Assembly (NCBI GenBank): GCA_965220185.1
Contig: OZ244807.1
Location: 1,240,001-1,304,000 of the forward strand
Source of the DNA: Azotimanducus sp965220185
GTDB lineage: Bacteria > Pseudomonadota > Gammaproteobacteria > Pseudomonadales > Azotimanducaceae
DNA length: 64,000 nucleotides
Direction of reading: 5' to 3'
Below the pieces are notes generated by a model. The model saw nothing but the letters and a program-made list of their open reading frames with translations, had not been told where the DNA came from and made no database searches. Shown piece by piece: positions 24,826 through 32,583 of the stretch (the stretch's first letter is position 1; every line of letters starts with the position of its first letter). The translations under genes and the position numbers were made by a program.

Positions 24826-25015
24826 GGAATGCGCGAGGTCGCCTGTGACCGACGCCGGATGCGCGAGCAGGGCGACCCGCCTGCCGCGAAGCGGTTTGCG
24901 CAAATCCTGTTCCGCCCAGCAGGCGGTCAATCCGGAATTTCAGGCGAACCAGCAATATGCTGCGCTGCTTGGTGGACGAATGTCATAGCGAGGTCGAGCG
25001 TTGCGCTAGCAAGTT
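24820..25015 (-). pseudogene. Decayed duplicate of the KstD-like/namZ gene junction
   Basis: About 165 bp (24845-25010) are roughly 80% identical by eye to 21125-21285. On the minus strand it reads AMTFVHQAAQHIAGS (end of the FAD enzyme), then the namZ start with ATG changed to CTG (LKFRIDRLL), then, after a frameshift, DLRKPLRGRRVALLAHPASV and SLDAI, where similarity stops at about 24820. Order and orientation match the intact pair, so this is a remnant of an old segmental duplication or of a related transferred locus. Confidence 0.75.
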
Positions 25016-25174
25016 GAAACTAGTCTCCCTTACAGTAAAGGATTGTCCGAAAGGGACTTCCTGTCCCGAATTACCAGTTTTCCTGAGGAGTCTGATAACC
25101 TCCGCTACTATTCACTACCGCGGTAAATATCTTTCATGTCTATGCGAAACTCGTGCAAGCGTTGGGAGCCTCGG

Positions 25175-25885
25175 TTAAGAACCTGGGGCATTGGCCGACC
25201 TGAAGCATAGACGCACAAAAGGAGTGCGATGGCCTCCCCTTGTAGTGACGGGCCCACTCCCTATTTGCATCTTTCCATTGAGTTCTGGACTGTAAACGAT
25301 GACTGTATAGTAATGGTTTGGCTTGAGGCCACCGAGCACAATGCCATTTTTGCTAATTGAATTATTTTTACCTATAGTGCCAAGTGGCTGACTACTTATT
25401 GGATATGCCGAAAATGCACGAGTATCATTCGACATCACCCCGACCCTTAAATCTATATCATCTTGGAGCGTTGTGCTGGTATATTGGCCAGCAATCGCTA
25501 TAGACCCACCTGTCAATTTTATAGTATGTGTGTCGCCTGGATTAACAGTTCCGCAACCTCCATATTTCTCATAGAAATTATCGGGTTTACCATCGGGGTT
25601 ACAATATTTGCCAATCTCCCACCCATCATTCGGTTTCCAGAGGCTTTCATCATCCCAAAATTGAGCATTTCGAAGGTGGAAGTCAACAACATTGACTGTT
25701 ATGGAATTGTGTTTGATATTAGTAAGACTAAAAAGACAATCTGGGGAACAGGTCCGCTTCTCTTTATTTTCGAACGTATGCACTCCGCTCTGCGTTGAAT
25801 AGCATGCGTCCGGCCCAGCCAGTGCAGACGTTGTCAGTGCCAATGCCGTCACAGAGGCGGCAAATATCATCAGCTTTCGTTTCAT
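25175..25885 (-). CDS. Secreted protein of unknown function, AT-rich
   Basis: 236 residues from the ATG at 25885 (MKRKLMIFAAS); an ATG at 25900 is also possible. A clear signal peptide ends TTSALA, followed by GPDACYST. The mature part has several Cys (CYS, TCSPDC, YCNPDG, GGCG) that could form disulphides, and beta-rich segments. I recognise no family. The DNA is visibly richer in A/T than its neighbours, and the gene stands alone beside the IS and pseudogene cluster, so recent transfer is likely. The last 25 residues (GGHRTPFVRLCFRSANAPGS) look different in composition and may be read-through into foreign sequence. Confidence 0.6.
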   Translation of the reverse strand: MKRKLMIFAASVTALALTTSALAGPDACYSTQSGVHTFENKEKRTCSPDCLFSLTNIKHNSITVNVVDFHLRNAQFWDDESLWKPNDGWEIGKYCNPDGKPDNFYEKYGGCGTVNPGDTHTIKLTGGSIAIAGQYTSTTLQDDIDLRVGVMSNDTRAFSAYPISSQPLGTIGKNNSISKNGIVLGGLKPNHYYTVIVYSPELNGKMQIGSGPVTTRGGHRTPFVRLCFRSANAPGS

Positions 25886-26032
25886 GAATTGGTGCCGCAA
25901 AAGCTTTTGATTATACAGATTTTTCCGTATGTCAATCGAAGTCTTGCAAATCGGCCTCGATTCTGGCGAAACTACTGTTTCAACGCGCGTTGCGCTTCTG
26001 GGGCGCGCGCAGGATTATTCAGGGAACACATC

Positions 26033-26470
26033 ATGACCGAGAACCTCGCGCTCGCCGCGCACAAGAAATCCATCACCTACGCCATGGCTGGCAATCGCGA
26101 GGGGTGGATTGATCTCTTCGCTGACGATGCCATCGTCCATGATCCTGTAGGCCCTTCGCCACATGACCCAGAAGGTGCCGGCTTTCGCGGCAAGGTGCGC
26201 ATCGCCGAATTCTGGGACATGATGATGGGCGGCACGCTTGTCGTTGTGCCCCACAAGCGCATTCCGGTGGGCGAGCGCATTTGCGCGGTGTTCATGACGG
26301 CGACCAATTTGGAACCCGTAAAGTCGTCAGTCGAGATGGTCTCGGTGTACGAAGCCAACGAAGCTGGCAAACTGATCAGCCTGAATACCTACTGGGACTT
26401 CAATGCGGTCATGGCGCAGATCGCCGAGTACACAAGCGCCACACAAGACAAGGAATCGAACAATGCTTGA
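26033..26470 (+). CDS. NTF2-like (SnoaL/ketosteroid-isomerase-type) protein
   Basis: 145 residues from ATG 26033 (CAGGGAAC upstream). The cone-shaped NTF2 fold pattern is visible: AHKKSITYAMAGNREGWIDLFADDAIVHDPVG, RGKVRIAEFWD, VEMVSVYEANEAGKLISLNTYWD. Such proteins are isomerases, cyclases or hydrolases of polyketides or steroids, or ligand binders. The next gene is also NTF2-like and overlaps by 8 bp. KstD-like and P450 genes elsewhere in the window make a steroid or terpenoid substrate conceivable but unproven. Confidence 0.8.
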   Translation: MTENLALAAHKKSITYAMAGNREGWIDLFADDAIVHDPVGPSPHDPEGAGFRGKVRIAEFWDMMMGGTLVVVPHKRIPVGERICAVFMTATNLEPVKSSVEMVSVYEANEAGKLISLNTYWDFNAVMAQIAEYTSATQDKESNNA

Positions 26471-26948
26471 CCTAGAAGCCATAGAGCGCGTCAAGCAATT
26501 GAAAGCGCGGTATTTTCGCTATCTCGATACGAGGGACTTGGCAGGCTTGCAGACGGTCTTCTGCGAAGACGTGTCAGTCGATTTTCAAAGCTCGACCTAT
26601 CAGATTCAACTGAGCGGCTGGCCAGCGCTAGAAGAGTTCTTCGCTGGTGCATTCAACGAGCAGCAGTACGGGATGCACAACGCGCATCACCCAGAGATTG
26701 CAGTCGATGGAGACTCCGCGACAGGTCTTTGGTACTTGCACGATGTGTTTATCCATGAGGGCGCCAAAGTCATGCTGCAAGGCTCCGCGCTGTATGAAGA
26801 CAAGTATGTCAAACAAGGCGACGACTGGCTGATTCAGCACACAGGGTATGTGCGCCTACTGGAGTTCTCATCGCCGCTGCCGCCGGATTGGCAGGTGAAT
26901 TGCCGCCCGATTGGCGTGGTGACCCCGCGGCCTGCCGTCACCGGATAA
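26463..26948 (+). CDS. NTF2-like (SnoaL_4) protein
   Basis: 161 residues. It begins LEAIERVKQLKARYFRYLDTRD, the usual start of the SnoaL-like/dehydratase-type NTF2 proteins. Then come VFCEDVSVDF, GMHNAHHPEIAVDGDSATG, ALYEDKYVKQGDDWLIQHTGY. The His-His pair and Asp residues may form an active site as in scytalone-dehydratase-like proteins. Start ATG 26463 lies inside the preceding gene's end, so the two are co-translated and may form a heteromer. It ends 11 bp into the convergent EthD-like gene. Confidence 0.8.
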   Translation: MLDLEAIERVKQLKARYFRYLDTRDLAGLQTVFCEDVSVDFQSSTYQIQLSGWPALEEFFAGAFNEQQYGMHNAHHPEIAVDGDSATGLWYLHDVFIHEGAKVMLQGSALYEDKYVKQGDDWLIQHTGYVRLLEFSSPLPPDWQVNCRPIGVVTPRPAVTG

Positions 26949-27621
26949 CGATCTGCGAGGTTGGCAGCACGTTGATCTTGTCGAAATCGATGAAGCGCTG
27001 GCAGCTTGTCATCATCAGCTGCATGTTCGTTTGCAGCCCTTCGTCGTCCTCGCACGCAAAGAAAGTGTGCTGCGAGGTCATGGCCTCATTCGGAAAGTTC
27101 TCCTCAACGATGCCATCAAAAGGCGGCGCCTCGGCGGTGAGGGGGCGCACGACCACATTCTGCCGATAGCCGAAGGTCGATTGCGTGTCGATCGCCACTT
27201 GCGTGTGCTGTCCCTGCCATATGTTAAGCCATTCGGCGCGTTTCAAGCGTGGTGGTCTCTGTAGCATGGCGATATGGCACATGCCGGGTAGTCGTCCGGG
27301 TGCTTGCCGCGGCATGACGAGTGGCTCGGACTCGGTGACAAGATAGGCATGGTACTGGCACAGGTCACCGAGTCTTGATTCCAACGCATCCCGCTGCATC
27401 AAGGTGTCGAGCCATGTCGAGAGCGCAGCATCTGGCAGAGTCGCGCTTGTTTGTATGCGCCTGAAGCGCGCAGGTTCGACATCTTCGTCCACAAGGTACA
27501 GGTCGAGCTTTTGAACGCCTGTCCTGCCTGCGAGCTGCTCGGCCGCACCTCGCAAGGCGTCAGCGAATTGATCTTCAGATTCGTCGTTCGCACGGTGGAG
27601 TAGGTAGATTAGTTTTTCCAT
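26938..27621 (-). CDS. EthD-like dimeric alpha-beta barrel protein
   Basis: 227 residues starting MEKLIYLLHRAND. The length and the central repeat-like layout (two ferredoxin-like halves; second half LKRAEWLNIWQGQHTQVAIDTQSTFGYRQNVVV) fit the EthD/dimeric alpha-beta barrel superfamily, found in pathways for ethers, polyketides and aromatics. No catalytic role can be assigned. It is convergent with the NTF2 pair. Confidence 0.65.
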   Translation of the reverse strand: MEKLIYLLHRANDESEDQFADALRGAAEQLAGRTGVQKLDLYLVDEDVEPARFRRIQTSATLPDAALSTWLDTLMQRDALESRLGDLCQYHAYLVTESEPLVMPRQAPGRLPGMCHIAMLQRPPRLKRAEWLNIWQGQHTQVAIDTQSTFGYRQNVVVRPLTAEAPPFDGIVEENFPNEAMTSQHTFFACEDDEGLQTNMQLMMTSCQRFIDFDKINVLPTSQIVIR

Positions 27622-27732
27622 GGTCGGTGTTCCGAGGTCCTTGTACAGCTATGGTACCGTGCTGACCAGTTGTCTTGTGCGCGGCGCAAATTGAATCAGG
27701 CGCGCGACAACCATCTTGATGCTGTATACATT

Positions 27733-27751
27733 TTTGACTAGACTAGACAAA
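27733..27751 (+). promoter_or_regulatory. Palindromic operator before the toxin-antitoxin pair
   Basis: TTTGACTAGACTAGACAAA is a 19-bp palindrome with one mismatched pair, centred at 27742, 31 bp before the antitoxin start. Autoregulatory operators of Phd/VapB antitoxins have this form and place. Confidence 0.5.
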
Positions 27752-27772
27752 CTAAGTCTGCTAGGAGCGAAA

Positions 27773-28012
27773 ATGCGAATCGTCAATATGCATGAAGCCA
27801 AGACGCATCTATCGAAGCTCGTCGATGAGGCTGTTGAAGGAGACGCCTTCGTTATTGCCAAGGCGGGCAAGCCCATGGTCATGGTCGTCAGCGTGAATGC
27901 GGCAGAGAATCCGCAGCCCATCGGATTCATGGCGGGTCTCTACAGCGTGCCTGATGATTTTGACCATATGGGTGCCGAGGAGATCATTTCGATGTTCGAG
28001 TCCGGCGAATGA
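27773..28012 (+). CDS. Phd/YefM-family antitoxin
   Basis: 79 residues from ATG 27773 with GGAG upstream. The N-terminus MRIVNMHEAKTHLSKLVDEAVEGDAFVIAKAGKPMV is typical of Phd/YefM-type antitoxins paired with PIN toxins. The C-terminal part, which would bind the toxin, ends ISMFESGE. The stop overlaps the toxin start (ATGA). Confidence 0.92.
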   Translation: MRIVNMHEAKTHLSKLVDEAVEGDAFVIAKAGKPMVMVVSVNAAENPQPIGFMAGLYSVPDDFDHMGAEEIISMFESGE

Positions 28013-28395
28013 AATATCTTATCGACACTCATCTGTTGCTTTTTGCTGCCTATGCGCCTGACCGGTTATCCCGACCTGCGGTTCAGGCAATTGGACGTCG
28101 GGAATCGATACGAGTAGCAAGCGTCGTTTCGATTTGGGAGGTCGCCATAAAACGCGGTCTTGGCCGTCAGGATTTTCTGGTGGACCCGAGTGTGTTTCGT
28201 CGAGGCCTGCTGGAGAACGGGTACTCCGAACTGGGGATCGATGGACGTCATGTGTGTCAAGTGAACTTCTTGCCGCCGATACACAAAGACCCGTTTGATC
28301 GGCTACTGGTTGCGCAGGCGCAAGTAGAAGCGCTGACCCTTCTGACAATGGATGCGCGCCTCGCAGGGTATCCTGGACGCATTGAGTTGGTTTAG
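28009..28395 (+). CDS. VapC-like PIN-domain toxin
   Basis: 128 residues. PIN-domain acidic residues are present: the first Asp in YLIDTHLLLFA, Glu in SIWEVAIKRGLG, and the pair in HKDPFDRLLVAQA; a last Asp is in TMDARLAGY. Members are Mg-dependent ribonucleases that cleave specific RNAs when freed from the antitoxin. The operon with the Phd-type antitoxin is complete and looks functional. Confidence 0.92.
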   Translation: MKYLIDTHLLLFAAYAPDRLSRPAVQAIGRRESIRVASVVSIWEVAIKRGLGRQDFLVDPSVFRRGLLENGYSELGIDGRHVCQVNFLPPIHKDPFDRLLVAQAQVEALTLLTMDARLAGYPGRIELV

Positions 28396-28448
28396 AAGTC
28401 CGCGTCGCAGTTATGTAAAATCTGATTTCAAATCCTAATTTACATAGA

Positions 28449-29349
28449 TTGAATGATGTAGATGAAGGCCCTGCATTGATTCGAAGAGCGGTAGCGCCGG
28501 AGCTGCATAGGCTTCTCGCTGAGTATCCTGTGGTCACGGTGCTCTGCCCTCGCCAAGCTGGCAAGACCACGCTGGTGCGATCAGAATTGCCCGACTTTGA
28601 CTATTGCAATCTGGAGAACCCGGAGCTGCGCATGTTGTCCCGAGAGGATCCGAAGACCCTACTGTCAAGGTTTTCGGGGCCGACCATCATCGACGAAATC
28701 CAGTACGCACCTGAGATCTTGAGCTACATTCAAGTGATCGTGGACGAGGAGCGGCGAAACGGTCGTTTTGTGTTGACCGGCTCCCATCGGTTGGGCGTGC
28801 GTCAAGCGGTCGGTCAGTCTTTGGCGCGAGCCCTAGGGCTGTGAGCGATTGGCTATCCATACTTGAGGCCTCGTTCCTCGTCTATCGCTTGCCCCCTACT
28901 TCGAGAATTTTGGCAAGCGCATGATCAAGTCTCCAAAGTACTACTTCGTCGAAACAGGCCTGCTCTGTTGCATTCTCGGCATCCGTTCACCTGATCAGGT
29001 GTCAAGAGACCCGCTCGTGGGTGTCATTTTTGAGAATCTGGTCGTGGGGGAATTCCTGAAATCCCAAGCAAATAAAGGACATCGTCCCGAGATTTATTTT
29101 TATCGCGACAGCAATCATGTGGAAGTCGATCTGCTCGTTCCGAAGGCAAGCGGTTTTGATGCGGTGGAAATCAAATCGGCGGCGACCTATCGATCAAATC
29201 TTCTCACTGGACTGAATCGCATCGCATTGATCGCGCCGAACGTGCTTTCGCGAACCCTCGTGTATCGGGGTGATCGTCTGACATTCTCAAATGGTGTGCA
29301 AGCGCTGCCTTTCGATCAGGTCGATCAATTGGACAATGCGCACTTGTGA
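28449..29349 (+). pseudogene. AAA_14/DUF4143 ATPase with internal deletion and frameshift
   Basis: The first frame (TTG 28449) gives the ATPase N-terminus: VVTVLCPRQAGKTTLVRSEL (P-loop), PTIIDEIQYAPEIL (Walker B) and FVLTGSHRL, ending at a stop at 28844. The family's roughly 150-residue middle is missing. A short stretch, DWLSILEASFLVYRLPP, then needs one frameshift near 28890 to join YFENFGKRMIKSPKYYFVETGLL, and the rest reads the DUF4143 nuclease-like C-terminus (NLVVGEFLKSQ, YFYRDSNHVEVDLLV, AVEIKSAAT) to 29349. Full-length relatives have about 380-400 residues, so this gene is dead or at best makes fragments. Confidence 0.75.
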
Positions 29350-30074
29350 CCGGCGTCAGCATTATTATCCCCGCGCTCAATGAGGCAGAGAATGTGCGAA
29401 TTCTCTTGGGCGATCTCGCGCGTCTGCAAACAAATCTGCAAAAAAAACACACACTATTCGAGGTCATCGTTGTTGACGGCGGCAGTCAGGATGCGACCTG
29501 CGAGGTTGCCGCGCAGCACGGCGCGCGCGTACTAACCTCGCCGCCAACGAGGGGCGGGCAGTTACAGGCCGGATGCCTCGCGAGCAAGGGCGAGTTGCTG
29601 TGGTTCCTGCACGCCGATTCACGTGTCGGCTCGGAAGTCTGGGATGCCCTTGCCGCATTGCTTGGCGAGCGAATCTGGGGACGCTTCGATGTGCAGTTAG
29701 GTGATGCGCCCGCACCCCTCGGATTTCGAGTTCTGTCCTGGACAATGAACCTTCGTTCTCGCCTAACCTGCATTGCGACTGGTGATCAAGGCATCTTTGT
29801 GGAGCGGACGCTCCTTGCCGAGGCGGGCGGCGTGCCGAATCAGCCGCTCATGGAAGACATTGCGCTGTCGATTCGCTTGCGGCGGCTTCTTCCCCCAATC
29901 TGCTTGGCGGAGCGTCTTCAGACCTCGCGCAGGAAGTGGCAGCGCGACGGTCTTGTGCGCGGCACCTGGCGGATATTCCGCATTCGCCTTGCCTATGCGT
30001 GGGGTGCGTCTCCAGCGTCGTTGGCGAAGCGCTATTATCGTGAACAGGCATTAGCTGCTATCGCTGAGAATTAA
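29346..30074 (+). CDS. Family-2 glycosyltransferase, arsenosugar-type (TIGR04283-like)
   Basis: 242 residues, starting with GTG 29346, which overlaps the preceding stop. The GT-A fold shows VSIIIPALNEAENV, VIVVDGGSQDATCEVA, a short LWFLHADS (DxD position), GDQGIFV and QPLMEDIALSIRLRR. Paired with the next gene it matches the TIGR04283/TIGR04282 pair seen with arsenosugar or methylthio-sugar synthesis genes. No arsenic genes are adjacent here, so the acceptor is uncertain. Confidence 0.85.
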   Translation: MTGVSIIIPALNEAENVRILLGDLARLQTNLQKKHTLFEVIVVDGGSQDATCEVAAQHGARVLTSPPTRGGQLQAGCLASKGELLWFLHADSRVGSEVWDALAALLGERIWGRFDVQLGDAPAPLGFRVLSWTMNLRSRLTCIATGDQGIFVERTLLAEAGGVPNQPLMEDIALSIRLRRLLPPICLAERLQTSRRKWQRDGLVRGTWRIFRIRLAYAWGASPASLAKRYYREQALAAIAEN

Positions 30075-30103
30075 GCCGCTGCGGACAGTTTCTATGAGTA
30101 CCC

Positions 30104-30694
30104 ATGAAGCATGATCGCCAGCTCATCGTATTCGCGCGTGCGCCAGTTCTCGGTAAGGTGAAGACAAGGCTTGCGAGCGATGTGGGCTCCGAGCAGGCGC
30201 TTCGCGTCTATCAGCATCTCTTGCAGAGCACACTGAAGCGTCTTGGCGCGTGTCCTTATCCGAAGGCGCTCTATGCAGATGGCTTGGGGCTCGAAGACTT
30301 GGCGACGGAGCACGGCATGGCGTTGCGGCGGCAATCTGGTGATGGTCTCGGCGAGCGCATGGCGGTCGCACTATGCGAGTGCCTTCGCGACTCGTGCGCT
30401 GTTGTACTGGTCGGCGTCGATATTCCGCTGCTTGACGAGATGTACGTGGCGGCGGCGTTCGAGAAGCTCGAATCCTCAGACCTCGTGCTCGGTCCAACCG
30501 AGGACGGCGGTTATTGCCTCATCGGTGTGAACCAACCAGTGCCGAGTTTGTTCGACAACATGCCTTGGGGCAGCGAGAAGGTGTGCGCCTTGACCATCGC
30601 CAAAGCTGAGGACGCTGGCTTGCGAATCTCGCTGCTGCCCGTCCTGTGGGATGTTGATCGCGCGAGCGACCTCGAGCGACTCGCTCGGCGCTGA
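30104..30694 (+). CDS. DUF2064 / TIGR04282-like nucleotidyl- or glycosyltransferase
   Basis: 196 residues with the CofC/DUF2064 pattern: LIVFARAPVLGKVKTRLA (N-terminal nucleotide site), GDGLGERMAVAL, VVLVGVDIPLL, LVLGPTEDGGYCLIGV and WDVDRASDLERL. It usually lies beside the TIGR04283 glycosyltransferase, as here (29-bp gap). Function in the pair is not established; sugar activation is a reasonable inference. Confidence 0.85.
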   Translation: MKHDRQLIVFARAPVLGKVKTRLASDVGSEQALRVYQHLLQSTLKRLGACPYPKALYADGLGLEDLATEHGMALRRQSGDGLGERMAVALCECLRDSCAVVLVGVDIPLLDEMYVAAAFEKLESSDLVLGPTEDGGYCLIGVNQPVPSLFDNMPWGSEKVCALTIAKAEDAGLRISLLPVLWDVDRASDLERLARR

Positions 30695-31015
30695 CTACAA
30701 CGAGCGCAAGCACCAGAACCATGAGACGTGGGTGAAGCGCTGCCTCAAAGGAGGCGAATATCTTTGCTGCAATCGGGTGTTCACTGGTGAAGAGCTCGCG
30801 CGTGCGCCGCTCGCCGTCACGCTTGGCATGACTCACTTGGCTATCTTGCGGGTGGCCTGTCGGATTTCGCCGCGCGCACGGGCATCGAAACGTTCTGGTT
30901 GTCGGGCGCACTTTGCCTATATTTCATATCCGGCAATCGTGGCGGATGTGATTCGCTCGCGTGCCAGATAGGACTTGCCCACGCAGTCAGTTCTTGTCCC
31001 TTTGGCGATAGCGCC
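30695..31015. other. Gene-poor spacer
   Basis: No convincing gene was seen. One frame gives LGYLAGGLSDFAARTGIETF near 30835-30900, which could be a trace of a membrane protein but has no start and no consistent extension. The right end carries the palindromic element described separately. Confidence 0.4.
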
Positions 31016-31039
31016 GCGCAGACTCCTAGGAGTCTGCGC
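31016..31039. repeat. Perfect 24-bp palindrome at two abutting element ends
   Basis: Positions 31016-31039 form a perfect inverted repeat centred on CCTAGG. The right half is the left end of the element at 31025. The left half equals the right end of the same element, so it looks like the stub of a second copy joined head to tail. Confidence 0.7.
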
Positions 31040-31193
31040 CGTAGAAATTCAGGAAAGCGAAAATTCGATTCCGCCGCCCGTTTGGACGGTCGATTGAGGA
31101 TAATATCGGGCTATATTTGACGAAATCGAGCGTTCAAAGGGGCGAGCGGAAGCGGATTTGCAGCCCTGAATTCCTACGGCGCAGACTCCTAGG
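31025..31193. repeat. Palindromic MITE-like element, copy 1
   Basis: A 169-bp sequence bounded by CCTAGGAGTCTGCGCCGTAG and its inverse CTACGGCGCAGACTCCTAGG (31174-31193). The core (31070-31130) is nearly identical to copy 2 at 63176-63342. The inner arms are degraded here compared with copy 2. It contains no coding frame. It ends 9 bp before the stop of sufE, so it may act as a terminator or RNA hairpin for that operon. Confidence 0.8.
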
Positions 31194-31201
31194 ACAGGAA
31201 A

Positions 31202-31624
31202 CTACTCCTCATGGTGCATCAGCCCTGATGTTTCGTGGCGAATGCGTTCAACGAGCGACCTCAACCCGTTGCCGCGCGATGGGCTCAAGTGTGACAGGAG
31301 GTCGAGTTCCGCAAAGAGCGATTCGAAGTCAAACTCAAGCGCTTCTTCAAGCCGATGGCCGTTGACGGCGGTGCGTAGTATCGCGATCAGCCCGCGCACG
31401 ATGCGCGCATCGCTGTCGATCTTGAGGTCGAGCCGGTCATCCGCGCCGGAGGCAACAATCCATGCATTGCTCATGCAGCCATGCACGAGGTTCTCGGCGG
31501 TCTTGTGGGCTTGTTCGAGCGAGGGCAGGGCATCGCCGAGTTCGATGATGTATCGGTAGCGATCTTCCCAATGATCAAGAAAGCGAAAGTCCTCGCGAAT
31601 TTGATCGAGTGTGGCGCTGGCCAT
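31202..31624 (-). CDS. sufE: Sulfur acceptor protein SufE
   Basis: 140 residues with the SufE fold: FRFLDHWEDRYRYIIELGDALP, then the active-site Cys in ENLVHGCMSNAWIV, and RGLIAILRTAVNG. It takes persulfide from SufS Cys and passes it to SufB. It is the last gene of the sufBCDSA-sufT-sufE operon and starts 4 bp after sufT. Confidence 0.95.
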   Translation of the reverse strand: MASATLDQIREDFRFLDHWEDRYRYIIELGDALPSLEQAHKTAENLVHGCMSNAWIVASGADDRLDLKIDSDARIVRGLIAILRTAVNGHRLEEALEFDFESLFAELDLLSHLSPSRGNGLRSLVERIRHETSGLMHHEE

Positions 31625-31628
31625 CGAG

Positions 31629-32132
31629 TCAATACAAGCCCAACTGCAACTGCGCTTCCTCGCTCATGCGCTCGCGCGACCACGGTGGGTCGAAGACCAG
31701 TTCGACATCGACTTCGCCGACGGCGCTTGATCGCTTGAGCCTCGTCACGATGTCATCAACGAGCACCGGCCCCATGCCGCAGCCGGGTGCGGTCAAGGTC
31801 ATCTGGATGCGTATATCTCGATTCTCGACTTCGCAGGCATAGATGAGGCCGAGATCGAGCACGTTTACGGGAATCTCAGGGTCGTAGACGGTTCGGAGTA
31901 CATCAAAAACTTCCTCGCTGCCGAACGTGCCATCGGGCTTGGGCTCGAGGCGAATGTCCTTTGCTTCAAATCCGAGCGCGTCGGCATTGAAGGGGTCAAC
32001 GCGCATCATGTTGCCGCCTGAGACCACCGTGTAGGCGCCGCCGAAATCCTGCACGAGCGTGACGAAGCTTCCCTTTTTGAGCGATGCAGGGTCGCCGGTT
32101 GGCACAAGGCGCGCCGCACAGTCCCGGCGCAC
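31629..32132 (-). CDS. sufT: SufT-type MIP18/DUF59 Fe-S assembly protein
   Basis: About 168 residues. The N-terminal part (RRDCAARLVPTG, GGAYTVVSGGNMMRV) is typical of SufT. The C-terminal DUF59 domain has VYDPEIPVNVLDLGLIY and the conserved Cys in LTAPGCGMGPVL. SufT aids maturation of Fe-S proteins. The start is uncertain: GTG 32132, just past the sufA stop, is chosen. ATG 32219 would overlap sufA by 82 bp, and ATC 32156 matches where some relatives begin. Confidence 0.88.
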   Translation of the reverse strand: MRRDCAARLVPTGDPASLKKGSFVTLVQDFGGAYTVVSGGNMMRVDPFNADALGFEAKDIRLEPKPDGTFGSEEVFDVLRTVYDPEIPVNVLDLGLIYACEVENRDIRIQMTLTAPGCGMGPVLVDDIVTRLKRSSAVGEVDVELVFDPPWSRERMSEEAQLQLGLY

Positions 32133-32137
32133 TTCGA

Positions 32138-32542
32138 CTAGTCGGCGTTCGATGATGGCGACTCGATTGATTCGGCGTTTGTTTCGGCGCTGATGGCAAA
32201 GCTTTCGCCGCAGCCACAACTCGCCTCGGCCCTCGGGTTCTCGAATTTGAGCATCGAGTTCAAGCCTTCGGTGACGTAGTCGACGCGCGTGCCTTGCAGC
32301 ATTGGCAGTTGTGATCGAGGCACGAATATCGGCACATCTTCGCGCACCTGCACAAGCGGCGGCGAGTCGCCGTCGCTTGCTACGAAATCAAGTTCGTACA
32401 TATAGCCTGAGCAGCCGCTTTCCACCAGGCCAATCTTGATGGCGGGTGCGCCTGCCGCTTTCAAACGGCCGCGCAGGTGCTTGATCGCCGCATCGCTGCA
32501 TTCGAGCGGGTTTTGAGGAATATGCGTGGCGACTTGTGTCAT
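32138..32542 (-). CDS. sufA: A-type Fe-S carrier (SufA/IscA family)
   Basis: 134 residues. The three conserved Cys of HesB/IscA proteins are present in GLVESGCSGYMYELDF and ASCGCGES near the end. The protein carries [2Fe-2S]/[4Fe-4S] clusters from the SufBCD scaffold to targets. A 20-residue Ser/Glu-rich tail follows the last Cys and overlaps the region where sufT must start. Confidence 0.92.
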   Translation of the reverse strand: MTQVATHIPQNPLECSDAAIKHLRGRLKAAGAPAIKIGLVESGCSGYMYELDFVASDGDSPPLVQVREDVPIFVPRSQLPMLQGTRVDYVTEGLNSMLKFENPRAEASCGCGESFAISAETNAESIESPSSNAD

Positions 32543-32583
32543 GGCGGTGATTATATCGTCAACGGCATCCTTGCCTCAGGGCC

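Noticed and set aside
28009..28844. The VapC-like gene and DUF4143 fragment as one defence operon
   Set aside because: The DUF4143 gene is broken and the toxin-antitoxin pair is complete without it.
30651..31120. Possible membrane-protein gene in the spacer before the palindromic element
   Set aside because: Only a short stretch looks helical; frames shift and no start or ribosome-binding site is present.
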